A stretch of 64,000 nucleotides of DNA from an uncultured Carboxylicivirga sp. GTDB taxonomy: Bacteria; Bacteroidota; Bacteroidia; Bacteroidales; Marinilabiliaceae. The position numbers and the translations under genes are program-made. Where the stretch lies: NCBI RefSeq assembly GCF_963668385.1, contig NZ_OY764327.1, positions 3,196,501 to 3,260,500 of the forward strand. Direction: 5' to 3'. Positions 25,901 to 34,549 of this stretch are shown here, piece after piece; position 1 is the stretch's first letter, and every line of letters begins with the position of its first letter. The notes below the pieces were generated by a model, which was not told where the DNA came from, did not search any database, and worked only from the letters and a program-made list of their open reading frames with translations.

Positions 25901-26717
25901 AGATGGTCGTTTTACGGTTTCTTTTATGGTACCTAAAGATATTAAATACAATGTTGATAATGGAAGAGTTAGTTTTTATGGATCAGATACTGATTTAAAT
26001 GAAGCGTTTGGTGCCAGTAATACAATTAAAGTTGGTAGCATGACGAACAATCCTCCAGATGATAATGAAGGGCCTGAAATAGTAGCGTGGTTAAACGACG
26101 AAAGTTTTGAAAATGGCGATATTACAGGATCTAGTCCTATTTTAGAAGCTAATTTTTTCGATGAGAGTGGTATAAATGCTAGTGGAGTTGGTATTGGGCA
26201 TGACATAACGCTAACGATAGATGATAACAGAGCTAATTCAATTATTCTAAATGATTATTACAGCTCAGTAAACAATACCTATAAGAAAGGGAGCTTATCA
26301 TATCAGCTTCCTGCGTTAGAAAAAGGAGATCATGTATTGCAGTTAAAGGCTTGGGATAATGTAAACAATTCATCAACCATAGAACTTTCATTTAAAGTTG
26401 AAATTTCTGGAGAATTGAAAATATCAAATTCAATGTTATACCCTAATCCAATCAGATCTTCCGAAACTGTATTTATTTCGTTTGAACATGATTCTCCCAA
26501 CTCAACCTTAAATACTACATTACGTCTTTATGATTTAAGTGGAAGAAGAATCGATGAGGTTAGTCAGCAGGTTCCTTCTGTTGGAATTGCAGTTACGGCT
26601 TTTCAATATCAGATTCCTTCTGTTGTGAGAAGAGGGATGTATATCTTAAAAAGTGACTTTTCAACTAATGAAGGACAACAAGGTAGTTTCTCAAAAAAAA
26701 TATTGGTGATAGAATAA
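22956..26717 (+). CDS. porU: Type IX secretion system sortase PorU
   Basis: 1253 residues. Signal peptide 1-20 (ending GLRAQ). The C25 gingipain-type peptidase domain covers about residues 500-900, with catalytic His765 in YTGHGSENQLAHE and Cys799 in ATCEFSRFDD. A beta-rich C-terminal end has the T9SS sorting features: SMLYPNPIRSS, LYDLSGRRIDE and RGMYILK. PorU cuts the C-terminal signal of cargo and links it to anionic lipopolysaccharide at the cell surface. Length matches known PorU (about 1150-1300). It is followed by porV, its partner in the attachment complex. Confidence 0.92.
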   Translation: MVRIVILVIFSIWFSVGLRAQTISETKVIQWNRCDESNPLLSFSNQSGVTTEELPLLMVRYPLPSNNLTLQDIKVKLNVLEQNATNAVETALIKKMDVNAITYSETHIVTIRKKNYLEIQMVPIVFNEDLKVYNKINCIQIQVDTIKTSYSTALTTINNSSVAEHSVLSSGRWIKIGITESGIHKIPYSLLSSWGFSDGANVKVFGNGGNMLPKSNGMSRIDDLAENAVMHANNAIYFYAQGPTEWTYNTQRDMFVQQINDYSDEAYYFLTEDVGEGREVQVSTDAYDTYNVETNEYDSYDYYEAEMYNIIKSGRTWYGDRIEVGTPVDFEFNFPNLVKDQPVKLLTNVIGRSSSVSYMNIFVNGSEQALHSISIPSVTYGTTTGNAAQKGIADASFYSNSNTIQVGLEYRSNSGGAYSYLNYLCINAKESLILNDELAFRNKDVIGNSNVVRYYIDNTNNNSILWNITNHTSPVSINLEDYGNKRGFTAEARYLKEYIVFNPSANFPQPTFLEEVSNQDLHGATVPEMLIVANPIFKDQAERLAALHLEHSGLQCLVVEPELVYNEFSSGQPDVCALRDYARFLYEKQDGFKYLLLFGNGSYDNRSIDSDNTNFILTYQSENSINFSNSYVSDDFYGFLDLNEGENIQTNKLDIGIGRFPVNNTMEAKAVVDKIENYLFGSDYSNWKGTLTFVGDDGDSNLHMWQADSLTRMVNTSNPEFDINKIYLDAYVKETNTAGDRYPDAHDAIMDAIGNGTLIFNYTGHGSENQLAHENILNRTDIQGLTNANKLPLFVTATCEFSRFDDKTLRDGSAGEAVLISPNGGGIGLLTTTRVAWSNSNFSLNKTLYENIFQQGEYGEIPRLGDIICKTKNAISNTINKLNFTLLGDPALQLAYPSNNILIEKLNGETNPEKQDTLKALDLVNIEGLVDGEQTDIFKSGTVNVRVFDKPVTATTQGNTGNVPFGYEVFESRIFNGDVDVKDGRFTVSFMVPKDIKYNVDNGRVSFYGSDTDLNEAFGASNTIKVGSMTNNPPDDNEGPEIVAWLNDESFENGDITGSSPILEANFFDESGINASGVGIGHDITLTIDDNRANSIILNDYYSSVNNTYKKGSLSYQLPALEKGDHVLQLKAWDNVNNSSTIELSFKVEISGELKISNSMLYPNPIRSSETVFISFEHDSPNSTLNTTLRLYDLSGRRIDEVSQQVPSVGIAVTAFQYQIPSVVRRGMYILKSDFSTNEGQQGSFSKKILVIE

Positions 26718-26765
26718 TATTTAGAAAAAAACACAGTTTGTTTTATAATAGTCAGGGGAAGACAT

Positions 26766-26773
26766 TAATTTTG
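26766..26773 (+). promoter_or_regulatory. -7 box upstream of porV
   Basis: TAATTTTG fits TAnnTTTG in the 67-base gap between porU and porV, so porV can be transcribed on its own. It would place the transcript start at about 26780, which favours the ATG at 26803 over 26785. Confidence 0.45.
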
Positions 26774-26802
26774 AAATTTCAAAAATGAATAATAGAATTA
26801 GT

Positions 26803-27942
26803 ATGAAGAAGAATTTATTAAAGATTGGAACAGCACTCATTATCCTGTCTTTAAACTTTATATTTATAGAGGCTCAAACACCAATACAAACCGCTGTACC
26901 ATTCTTAAATATTAATCCAGAATCACGGTCTGGAGGTATGGGAGATGTAGGTGCAGCTACTTCGCCAGATATGAATTCGCAACATTTAAATCCTGCCAAA
27001 TATGCTTTTATCGAAAGTAGCATGGGGGTGTCTGTATCTTTTACTCCGTGGTTAAGATCTTTGGTAAATGATATTAATATGTATTATGTAACTTATCATT
27101 ACCGAATGGATAAGATGCAAACATTAAGTGCATCGTTAAGATATTTTTCAATGGGGCAAATTACATTTACAGGTGCTGATGGAACTGACCAGTATACAGG
27201 TAGTCCCAATGAATTTGCATTAGATGCAGCATATTCAAGAATTTTATCAGAAAAATTCTCAGGAGCGGTTGCTTTCCGATATATCAGATCTGATTTAACT
27301 AATGGGTATGGAGATAACGGAGCTTTAAGTGCTGGTAACGCATTTGCTGCCGATGTTGCTTTTTACTTTGTTAATCCAATGAGGGTAAATCGAAATGACG
27401 CAGAATTTTCTGCTGGTTTAAATATTTCTAATATTGGATCAAAAATTAGTTACGATAAGGTGAATAAAGAGTTTATACCAACTAACATAAAATTGGGGGT
27501 TGGTTTTGCCATGGATATGGATAAATACAACTCAATTTCGTTTGCTTTAGATGCTAATAAACTATTGGTACCGTCAGCACAATTAAGTGGTGATGGAGAA
27601 GATATGACAGGTTTGTCAGTTCCTGCAGCAATATTTAAATCGTTTGGAGATCACACTGATGGTTTTTCAGGTGAACTGCAGGAGATCACCGTTTCGCTGG
27701 GGGCCGAGTATTGGTATGATAAACAATTTGCATTAAGAGCTGGTTATTTTCATGAAAACGAAAATCAAGGAAATCGTAAATTTGCTTCTGCGGGTGCAGG
27801 ATTACGATTTAATGCCTTTCAATTAGATGCATCTTATATTATTCCAATTGTAGCAAATAATCCACTTGGAAATACAATGCGTTTTTCCTTATCGTTTGAT
27901 TTAAGTGAGATGAATGGAGGTAATAAAAAGAAACGTAGATAA
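26803..27942 (+). CDS. porV: T9SS outer-membrane protein PorV (LptO)
   Basis: 379 residues from 26803 (385 from the alternative ATG at 26785). Signal peptide ending IFIEAQ. PorV/FadL-like beta-barrel with the characteristic start NINPESRSGGMGDVGAATSP and HLNPAKYAF, and a C-terminal strand MRFSLSFDLSE. PorV shuttles cargo from the translocon to PorU. A basic tail GGNKKKRR ends the protein. The gene precedes ispF by 6 bases, so the two are co-transcribed; ispF has no functional link to secretion. Confidence 0.92.
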   Translation: MKKNLLKIGTALIILSLNFIFIEAQTPIQTAVPFLNINPESRSGGMGDVGAATSPDMNSQHLNPAKYAFIESSMGVSVSFTPWLRSLVNDINMYYVTYHYRMDKMQTLSASLRYFSMGQITFTGADGTDQYTGSPNEFALDAAYSRILSEKFSGAVAFRYIRSDLTNGYGDNGALSAGNAFAADVAFYFVNPMRVNRNDAEFSAGLNISNIGSKISYDKVNKEFIPTNIKLGVGFAMDMDKYNSISFALDANKLLVPSAQLSGDGEDMTGLSVPAAIFKSFGDHTDGFSGELQEITVSLGAEYWYDKQFALRAGYFHENENQGNRKFASAGAGLRFNAFQLDASYIIPIVANNPLGNTMRFSLSFDLSEMNGGNKKKRR

Positions 27943-27948
27943 AGAGTT

Positions 27949-28425
27949 ATGAAAATAAGAGTTGGCTTTGGATACGATGTTCATAAGTTGGGCCAAGGAG
28001 AAGAATTATGGATAGGTGGAATCAAAGTTGATCATAGTAAAGGAAGTATAGGTCATTCAGATGGTGATGTTTTAATACATGCCATCTGCGATGCTTTATT
28101 AGGTGCTGCAAATATGCGCGATATTGGTTTTCACTTCCCCGATACTGATCCATCATTAAAGGGCATTGATAGTAAAATCATATTACGAAAAACGGTTGAG
28201 TTAATCACTGATAAAGGATTTTCTATCGGTAATATTGATTCAACAATTGCATTGCAAAAACCAAAGCTCAAAGATTTGATCCCTACAATGCAAAAGGTAC
28301 TGGCCGAGAATATGGGAGTTGATATGGAAGATGTTGCCATAAAAGCCACTACAACCGAGAAGTTAGGCTTTGTAGGAACCGAAGATGGAATAGCTGCTTA
28401 TGCTACAGTATTGATTTCAAAATAA
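27949..28425 (+). CDS. ispF: 2-C-methyl-D-erythritol 2,4-cyclodiphosphate synthase
   Basis: 158 residues, the usual size. RVGFGYDVHKL holds the metal ligands Asp and His; HSDGDVLIHAICDALLGAA is the signature with the third ligand; DIGFHFPDTDP and the tail KATTTEKLGFVGTEDGIAA are conserved. It performs the cyclization step of the MEP isoprenoid pathway in the cytosol as a trimer. It sits between porV and a thioredoxin-like gene with 6-base gaps on both sides. Confidence 0.96.
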   Translation: MKIRVGFGYDVHKLGQGEELWIGGIKVDHSKGSIGHSDGDVLIHAICDALLGAANMRDIGFHFPDTDPSLKGIDSKIILRKTVELITDKGFSIGNIDSTIALQKPKLKDLIPTMQKVLAENMGVDMEDVAIKATTTEKLGFVGTEDGIAAYATVLISK

Positions 28426-28431
28426 AGTGAG

Positions 28432-28740
28432 ATGAATGAGGTTGAAAAGTTGGTTCAGGAAAAAGATGCAATAGTTCTTTATTTTTCACATGATGGATGT
28501 AGCGTTTGTAAGGTTCTTAAACCGAAGGTGAAAGAACTAATAGAAGAAAAATACCCGAAGAGTGAATTTGCCTATATTAATACTGTTGAACAACCCGAAA
28601 TAGCTGCTAGTTATCAGGTTTTTGCAGTGCCAACGGTATTAGTCTATTTTCAAGGTAAAGAGTATTATCGTTTTAGTCGTAATATCGGATTGACTCAAAT
28701 AGATGAAGCAATAGCACGACCTTATCAACTTTTATTTTAA
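28432..28740 (+). CDS. Thioredoxin-family protein
   Basis: 102 residues, no signal peptide, so cytosolic. Active-site CSVC at Cys23-Cys26 in SHDGCSVCKVLKP and the cis-Pro loop FAVPTVLVYF. The usual Trp before the first Cys and the Gly-Pro between the Cys are absent (G-C-S-V-C), so redox potential and partners may differ from classical thioredoxin. It is the last gene of the porU-porV-ispF-trx series. Confidence 0.85.
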   Translation: MNEVEKLVQEKDAIVLYFSHDGCSVCKVLKPKVKELIEEKYPKSEFAYINTVEQPEIAASYQVFAVPTVLVYFQGKEYYRFSRNIGLTQIDEAIARPYQLLF

Positions 28741-28828
28741 TTATACGATTCTCCACATAAGCAATATTTCTAGCGTTAGGCCGTTTTTAGCTTTGTAATA
28801 AATGTTTATTTTTGAGTTTTATTAAACA

Positions 28829-30823
28829 ATGGAGTTAATGCCCTTTTTGTCGAAATCTTACCGAAATATTTTTCTTTTTGTTATTGTTTCACTTCTTTTT
28901 TCTTGTTCAGGAGGAAAGAAAATGGGTAATGCCAATAAGGCATATCTTATTGGGGAGTACGACAGGGGTGCTAAGCAGTTCAAAAAAGCTTATAAGAAAG
29001 AAAAGAATAAGTACACGCAAGGTGAGATTTCGTTTTACATGGGCGAATGTTATCGACACACCAACAAGTATAATAAGGCAGCAAGTAGTTATAAACGGAG
29101 TGTAAGATATAAATATGAAAATATTGATGCAGAGCTCTACATGGCACAATGTTATCTGGCAACAGGTAAATACGACGATGCTGAAGAGGCTTTTAAAAGT
29201 TACCTTGATAAAAAAGCGTTAGACAGAAGAGCTCAAAACGGATTAGCTTCCATTCGGTTGGTTGAATCCGATTCAATAAAAACCCGTTATCAGGTTGAAA
29301 AAATTAAAGGCTTAAGTACTACTCGTTACAGTGATTTTTGTCCTGGATATGCCAGTACCGACTATGATCAGGTATATTTCTCTTCGATGCGAACCGAGAA
29401 AAAGGCAAAGCGACGAAGTAGGATTACAGGTCAAGGTGTCTCTAATATATATATGTCGAGGATTGATGCTAAAGGTGATTGGACTGATCCTGAAATGATA
29501 GATGAATCAATCAATACGCAGTTTGATGAAGGTTCAGGAACCATGTCTTCAGACGGTAAAACAATGTATTTTACCAAGTGCCCATATAATAACGAAGAAC
29601 CATTGACCGCGCAAATTTTCGAGGTAACTCGTTCGGGAGGCAAGTGGGGAGAACCAACGCAAATTGCTATTGGTGGCGATAGCTTATTAGTGGCGCATCC
29701 GGCTATTTCGCCCGATGGTAATACTCTTTATTTTGTTAGTGATATGCCAGGTGGTGAAGGCGGAAAAGATATATGGAAAGCTGCTAAAGGAGGTGAAAGT
29801 GGATGGGGCGAACCTATAAATATGGGAAATGTAATCAATACTCCGGGTGATGAAATGTTTCCTTATGTTCGAGATGATGGTAGTCTTTATTTTGCTTCTA
29901 ACGGACATGTGGGATATGGTGGTTTAGATATTTATCGGGCTGTTTTTGATGAGGAAGCTGGCTATTATAGAGTTTCTAATTTGGGAAAACCCATCAATAG
30001 CGAGGGCGATGATTTTGGTATTGTGTTCAAAGGCATGGAAGAAGAAGGTTTGTTAAGCTCTTCGCGAGGTAGCTCCAAAGGTGTTGATAATATTTACTCG
30101 TTTATTCTTCCAAAACTAGAATTTAGTATGAAGGGGCGTGTTTTTGCTCAGAACGAAGAAACACCTATAACCGAAGCATATGTCCGTCTGATCGGTAGTG
30201 ATGGTACCAATATCAAACTGAATGTTAAAGAAGATGGTGCATTTGGGTTTCAATTAAAAAAGCAAACCGATTATGTTTTTATGGTAGCTTCAAAAGGGTA
30301 TTTTAACTACAAACACAAATTTACAACTGTTGGTTTAAGCGATAATAAAGAGTTTGAATTTGATGTGCCAATGATGCCAATGGAAGATGCTATTATGTTT
30401 CAGAATTTATATTTCGAGAAAGGTAAATACGATTTAAATAATGATTCGAAGCAAGAGTTAGATCGTTTGGTTGCCATACTGGATATGAATCAAAGCATTG
30501 TATTGGATATTGCAGCACATGCATCGGGTGAGGGAAGCGAAACTGAATCGATTGTGTTGAGTCAGAAGAGGGCCGAAGCTGTAATGAATTATTTACTATC
30601 AAAAGGTGTAAAAACACAACGTCTATCAGCTAAAGGATATGGAGATACGCAACCGGTTGAAGTGAATGCTAAATTGGCTCGTAAATATGATTTTTTAGTA
30701 CAAGGAACTACTTTAACACCAGTTATTATTGGACAAATGCGTGGAAATGCTAATAAACGTACCGCCAACGAAATAAATCGTAGAATAGAGTTTAAGATTC
30801 ACAAAAACGAAGACTCAGAATAG
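28829..30823 (+). CDS. porE: PorE-like OmpA-family lipoprotein (TPR, PD40 propeller, OmpA)
   Basis: 664 residues. Lipoprotein signal with lipobox SLLFSC. Order of parts: TPR repeats (about 30-150: KAYLIGEYDRGAKQFKKAY, MGECYRHTNKYNKAA), WD40/PD40 propeller (about 165-430, with repeated PDGNTLYFVSD-type units), a carboxypeptidase-regulatory-like domain (about 440-520) and a C-terminal OmpA peptidoglycan-binding domain (LYFEKGKYDLNNDSKQELD). This is the architecture and length of PorE from Porphyromonas gingivalis, which ties the T9SS ring to peptidoglycan. TATTTTTG at 28807-28814 is a possible -7 box. The name rests on architecture and neighbourhood. Confidence 0.72.
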   Translation: MELMPFLSKSYRNIFLFVIVSLLFSCSGGKKMGNANKAYLIGEYDRGAKQFKKAYKKEKNKYTQGEISFYMGECYRHTNKYNKAASSYKRSVRYKYENIDAELYMAQCYLATGKYDDAEEAFKSYLDKKALDRRAQNGLASIRLVESDSIKTRYQVEKIKGLSTTRYSDFCPGYASTDYDQVYFSSMRTEKKAKRRSRITGQGVSNIYMSRIDAKGDWTDPEMIDESINTQFDEGSGTMSSDGKTMYFTKCPYNNEEPLTAQIFEVTRSGGKWGEPTQIAIGGDSLLVAHPAISPDGNTLYFVSDMPGGEGGKDIWKAAKGGESGWGEPINMGNVINTPGDEMFPYVRDDGSLYFASNGHVGYGGLDIYRAVFDEEAGYYRVSNLGKPINSEGDDFGIVFKGMEEEGLLSSSRGSSKGVDNIYSFILPKLEFSMKGRVFAQNEETPITEAYVRLIGSDGTNIKLNVKEDGAFGFQLKKQTDYVFMVASKGYFNYKHKFTTVGLSDNKEFEFDVPMMPMEDAIMFQNLYFEKGKYDLNNDSKQELDRLVAILDMNQSIVLDIAAHASGEGSETESIVLSQKRAEAVMNYLLSKGVKTQRLSAKGYGDTQPVEVNAKLARKYDFLVQGTTLTPVIIGQMRGNANKRTANEINRRIEFKIHKNEDSE

Positions 30824-31255
30824 TTGTTTGATCCATTGAATAAGTGGATCAGCCAGATAAGTTAGGGCGAAAGTCCATAATAATATACCGGCAATCATAT
30901 AAAACAGAAACTTCTTTCTTTCGGTCAAAACCATCATCCCTATAAGTAAAGATAAGATTGGGCCGATTAGTCCGGTTACCATTAAACCTAGTGCAGCCAC
31001 TCCATATTTATCCATCCACTTAGTGAATTTCTTTTTATTATTTTCGAGTTTCTTTTGGCCAAATTTATTCATCAGCCAAGATCGAAATCGATCTCCTGCA
31101 AAAAACAGGATTACAATAAGAGAGATGGATCCTAATGCAGTACAAACGGCTGATTCCACCGGGCTTAATCCCATAGCCAATCCTAATGGCACTCCTTTAT
31201 ATATTCCTGCTGCTCCTGTTAGATAAACAGCTATATATTTTGCTAATTCTTCCAT
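30815..31255 (-). CDS. Small multidrug export family membrane protein
   Basis: 146 residues with about four membrane segments (YIAVYLTGAAGIYKGVPLGL, VCTALGSISLIVILFF, VAALGLMVTGLIGPILSLLI, FYMIAGILLWTFALTYL). The sequence pattern matches the Sm_multidrug_ex family (PF06695) of small inner-membrane proteins, whose substrate is poorly known. It is convergent with the porE-like gene and overlaps its end by 9 bases; no terminator is apparent between them. Confidence 0.8.
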   Translation of the reverse strand: MEELAKYIAVYLTGAAGIYKGVPLGLAMGLSPVESAVCTALGSISLIVILFFAGDRFRSWLMNKFGQKKLENNKKKFTKWMDKYGVAALGLMVTGLIGPILSLLIGMMVLTERKKFLFYMIAGILLWTFALTYLADPLIQWIKQLF

Positions 31256-31363
31256 TTAGTAGTTTGAGGCTGCAATTATACTAATATTCGTGAATACCTA
31301 AAAGCGGCATTATTCCTACGGTTTGATGTTTTTATTTGAGTTATAAGATATAGAAGTAATAGC

Positions 31364-32329
31364 TTAGTTGTGTTTTTTACCCATTTGTTGAGCAATAAAA
31401 CTAATAATGATGAGCTGAATGGCATGGTATAGCATTATAGGAAGTAATAATAATCCCAAACTAGCCGAGCCTTTAAATAGAACTCCTGCCATAACTGTTC
31501 CGTGGGCAAGCGATTTTTTCGATCCACAAAAAAGAGCTGTGATTCGATCTACTCGTTTAAGTTTTACCCAGCTACTCACTAGATTAATTAAGGTATAAAC
31601 CAATATAAATAGTAGGATTACGGCTATGGTGATGATAAACAAGCTAAGGGGGGAGACACTACTAAAAATCTGACTATTGAAAGAGTGAGCAAAACTATTG
31701 TATACTATTAAAAGGATAACTCCTTTATCGAACAAGGCCAATGTACCACTATAACGGTTTGCCAAACGTCCCCAATAACGATGTAACACCAAGCCGATGC
31801 AAACAGGTACAATAATTTTCAAAAATAGGTTGAATAAAACACTGGATAATTCCATGGATGCAGAACCCGAATTGATAAACAAGCTCATCCATAATGGAGT
31901 TGCAATAATACCAATCAAACCCGACAGGCTGGCATTAAATATGGCTCCTGGTATGTTACCCTTAGCTATCGAAACCATTACAACCGACGACGAAACGGTT
32001 GATGGTAAAGAGGCCATAAAAAATAGTGAAAGCCACATTAATGGCTGGTCGTTATGGTTGAAAAGAGGCCGTGCTGCCAATACTAGCAGAGGGAATAAAA
32101 TAAATGTTGAAGATTGTACTAAAAGATGAAGCTTGATATTGCGCATATCTTTTCGCATTTTATGCGGATTAAGCTTTAATCCGTAAAAGAAAAAGATGAG
32201 CATGATACCGACCTCGGAGAGCTGCTGTAATGATATGTCCCCTTTATATAATGCAGGTTGTGGAATAAACCAGGCAAGGATTATCATTAAAATTAAAGCT
32301 AGAATAAATAGGTCGAGATACTTTTTCAT
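31364..32329 (-). CDS. Bile acid:sodium symporter family transporter (YfeH/SBF-like)
   Basis: 321 residues with 9-10 predicted membrane segments. Family features: VGIMLIFFFYGLKLNPHKMR (segment 2 and its loop), FFMASLPSTVSSSVVMVSIA (the Thr/Ser-rich crossover helix) and LFCGSKKSLAHGTVMAGVLF near the end. This is the SBF-like branch (PF13593) that includes E. coli YfeH; substrate unknown, with Na+-coupled uptake of an organic anion inferred. Apparently monocistronic, on the same strand as the gene above with a 108-base gap. Confidence 0.86.
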   Translation of the reverse strand: MKKYLDLFILALILMIILAWFIPQPALYKGDISLQQLSEVGIMLIFFFYGLKLNPHKMRKDMRNIKLHLLVQSSTFILFPLLVLAARPLFNHNDQPLMWLSLFFMASLPSTVSSSVVMVSIAKGNIPGAIFNASLSGLIGIIATPLWMSLFINSGSASMELSSVLFNLFLKIIVPVCIGLVLHRYWGRLANRYSGTLALFDKGVILLIVYNSFAHSFNSQIFSSVSPLSLFIITIAVILLFILVYTLINLVSSWVKLKRVDRITALFCGSKKSLAHGTVMAGVLFKGSASLGLLLLPIMLYHAIQLIIISFIAQQMGKKHN

Positions 32330-32589
32330 TTAAGTGTTTTGGTAAAGATAAGCATTCATATTGAACATGATATTTAAGTAGATTAATGTTGGTAGAATCC
32401 TCCAACAATTACTTATGACATTGCCCTGTTTGTAGTTTATCCCTATTGAAGTAATATTTGGTCTGTTGTTTTATTCTGTTTAACTAAAAGAATTACATGA
32501 TGATAATTTTAGATTCTTAATCTATTATATTTGTATGTATTCTATTGCTATAGTAAAACAATATTAGGTAGTGCCATTAACCTCAAATT

Positions 32590-33174
32590 ATGCTAGTAAG
32601 AGCCATCACAGAAGGAGATCAAGTAAGTAGTTTTTATAAATCAAACGAAATCATTGCCTGTGCCTGGGAGAAATATGCTTCAGAGAATAATGCTTCCATA
32701 GAAGGAATGGTAAATAGCTATATTGTTGAAGCCAAATTTAGTTTTGTAAGAGAAAAATATACGATTGCCATTGATACAATAAAGCAAGCTACCAATGGTA
32801 GTGGTGTTCCAAGTCTTTTTAAAAACATTCCAGTAATAAACATTACTAATATAGAGCTTAGTGCACTTAGATTGACTGGTAGCGAATGGTCAATTAAAAA
32901 GAAAAGCAAAGTCAGAGATTTGTGCCTGTCAGTTTTTAAATCGTGTTACCCTTTTGAGCGCGATAATAAGTATACAGTCATTGGCCCAAAAGAAATGAAT
33001 CAACATCCTTTTATAGATGGAAAGACCTGGAAAGATTTGAATGCATTGGGAACGTTGGAAGAGTTGGAATACGCTAATCAGACGCTAAAAATGATGTATT
33101 TAAGTCAGATAGATCCGTACAGAGCAGATGCTTTAATTAAACGCCTGACAAAGAAATTTGGTAGTTTAAATTGA
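32590..33174 (+). CDS. Conserved-looking hypothetical protein
   Basis: 194 residues, cytosolic (no signal or membrane segment), rather basic. I do not recognise a family. The middle is a mixed alpha/beta region (PVINITNIELSALRLTGSEW) and the C-terminal part is helical (LEELEYANQTLKMMYLSQID). A possible -7 box TATATTTG lies at 32526-32533, giving a 50-base leader. It precedes the DUF2007 gene by about 50 bases in the same direction. Confidence 0.6.
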   Translation: MLVRAITEGDQVSSFYKSNEIIACAWEKYASENNASIEGMVNSYIVEAKFSFVREKYTIAIDTIKQATNGSGVPSLFKNIPVINITNIELSALRLTGSEWSIKKKSKVRDLCLSVFKSCYPFERDNKYTVIGPKEMNQHPFIDGKTWKDLNALGTLEELEYANQTLKMMYLSQIDPYRADALIKRLTKKFGSLN

Positions 33175-33226
33175 TTCGATTTTCATGGAAGTATAAAGTG
33201 AAAAACTAATTACTATAACCACAACT

Positions 33227-33970
33227 ATGGAAAAGCTAACAACCTTATTTAGTTCAAATATACCTATGGATTGCCATATTATTAAAGGCAGGCTTGAAAC
33301 AGAAGGGATTGATTGTTTTGTTTTTGACGAAAATATGGTTTGGGTAAATCCGTTTAAGGCGGTTGCCATTGGTGGAGTTAAGTTAAAAGTTCCAGCCGAT
33401 CAATTGATTCTGGCAAATGCAATCCTGCATCAAATAAGTGAGGGGCATTTGAACGATGAAAAAGGTACGTATTCCTTACCGGAAGCATTGAAAGCGGAGT
33501 TTAACCATCAGCTGGAGGTTCTAAATATTAAATCTCAAATTCGGAACCATCCCGAGTTGCTTCATCATCCCGAAGAAATAAAGAAAGCTTCATTATCGGA
33601 CAAAGAGATGGAAAGTTTACTCATCGACGAAAAAATATATCATCACTGGGATCAACAAAAGCTGCATTTTAATTTCAAGGACTTATGTAAAGAGCTTTTT
33701 GATTTTGAGGGCAATGTGTTTGCCTACCTTCGCCCAAGGCCATTGAGCTATTATCTTGAAAAAGATTTAGTTGATGCATTCAATGCTAAAACGCCTGATA
33801 CGAAAAACAAAGCTTGTCCTATTTGTCAATCGGATAATACGGTACATGGTTATGCTATCGATTATAAATGGGATTTTATTTACCTGTTCTTATCTATTTT
33901 TATAAGTACTCCTTTCCCTTTGGTTCGAAAAAAGAATCATTGCTTCGATTGTGGGCATAATTTTTGCTGA
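33227..33970 (+). CDS. DUF2007-domain protein with C-terminal zinc ribbon
   Basis: 247 residues. The N-terminal DUF2007 (putative signal-transducing) domain covers about residues 1-68 (LFSSNIPMDCHIIKGRLETE, VGGVKLKVPADQ-like region here IGGVKLKVPADQ). A helical linker follows, then a zinc-ribbon-like pair CPIC and CFDCGHNFC separated by one hydrophobic segment (WDFIYLFLSIFISTPFPLV) that may sit in the membrane. Function unknown. It lies 28 bases upstream of lspA and may share its transcript. Confidence 0.75.
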   Translation: MEKLTTLFSSNIPMDCHIIKGRLETEGIDCFVFDENMVWVNPFKAVAIGGVKLKVPADQLILANAILHQISEGHLNDEKGTYSLPEALKAEFNHQLEVLNIKSQIRNHPELLHHPEEIKKASLSDKEMESLLIDEKIYHHWDQQKLHFNFKDLCKELFDFEGNVFAYLRPRPLSYYLEKDLVDAFNAKTPDTKNKACPICQSDNTVHGYAIDYKWDFIYLFLSIFISTPFPLVRKKNHCFDCGHNFC

Positions 33971-33998
33971 TAAGTTCTTCAACCTACTAACCTATCTA

Positions 33999-34508
33999 AT
34001 GAAGAAAAAAATATTAAAGTACCTTCTGCTAATCATTATTATGGTGTCGGGCTGTTCAGTCGATTTAAAAACCAAAGAAATTGCTAAAAACACAATTATA
34101 GATCAACCTCAGGTTGTTATCAATAATGCTTTTGATTTGCACTATGTCGAAAACCATGCCATTGCATTTGGTTTTATGGGGAGTATAAAACCTTCGATTC
34201 GAATTCCGCTTATTTTTGTTTTGACCATATCGGCTTCACTGTTGGCTTTTTTTATGATATGGAAAATCAGAGAACAATCCTTTAGGATTTTGCTACCTTT
34301 TTTTGTCATTATAAGCGGGGCTTACGGTAATATAATCGATCGGATGTTAAACGGTTATGTCACCGATTTTTTTCATGTGCAATATGCCTACCAATATAAT
34401 TTTCCGGTGTTTAATGTGGCCGATGTATTGGTTAATATCGGAGTAATACTCATACTGCTTCAATGGAAAAGGTTTAAGCCATTGTTCGATAGTATTGGCA
34501 CAAAGTAG
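33999..34508 (+). CDS. lspA: Lipoprotein signal peptidase (signal peptidase II)
   Basis: 169 residues from the ATG at 33999 (an earlier ATG at 33951 lies inside the upstream gene). Four membrane segments; DLKTKEIA is the segment after helix 1, and the catalytic Asp pair is seen in NIIDRMLNGYVTDFFHV and FNVADVLVNIG. LspA removes signal peptides from diacylglyceryl prolipoproteins, of which this window encodes about a dozen. Oddly, helix 1 ends in a lipobox-like IMVSGC (Cys19), so the protein looks like its own substrate. Since Bacteroidota often have more than one LspA, this may be a second copy. Confidence 0.85.
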   Translation: MKKKILKYLLLIIIMVSGCSVDLKTKEIAKNTIIDQPQVVINNAFDLHYVENHAIAFGFMGSIKPSIRIPLIFVLTISASLLAFFMIWKIREQSFRILLPFFVIISGAYGNIIDRMLNGYVTDFFHVQYAYQYNFPVFNVADVLVNIGVILILLQWKRFKPLFDSIGTK

Positions 34509-34549
34509 TATCAATCCTTAGTATAACCTTAACTTTAAAATATATATTT

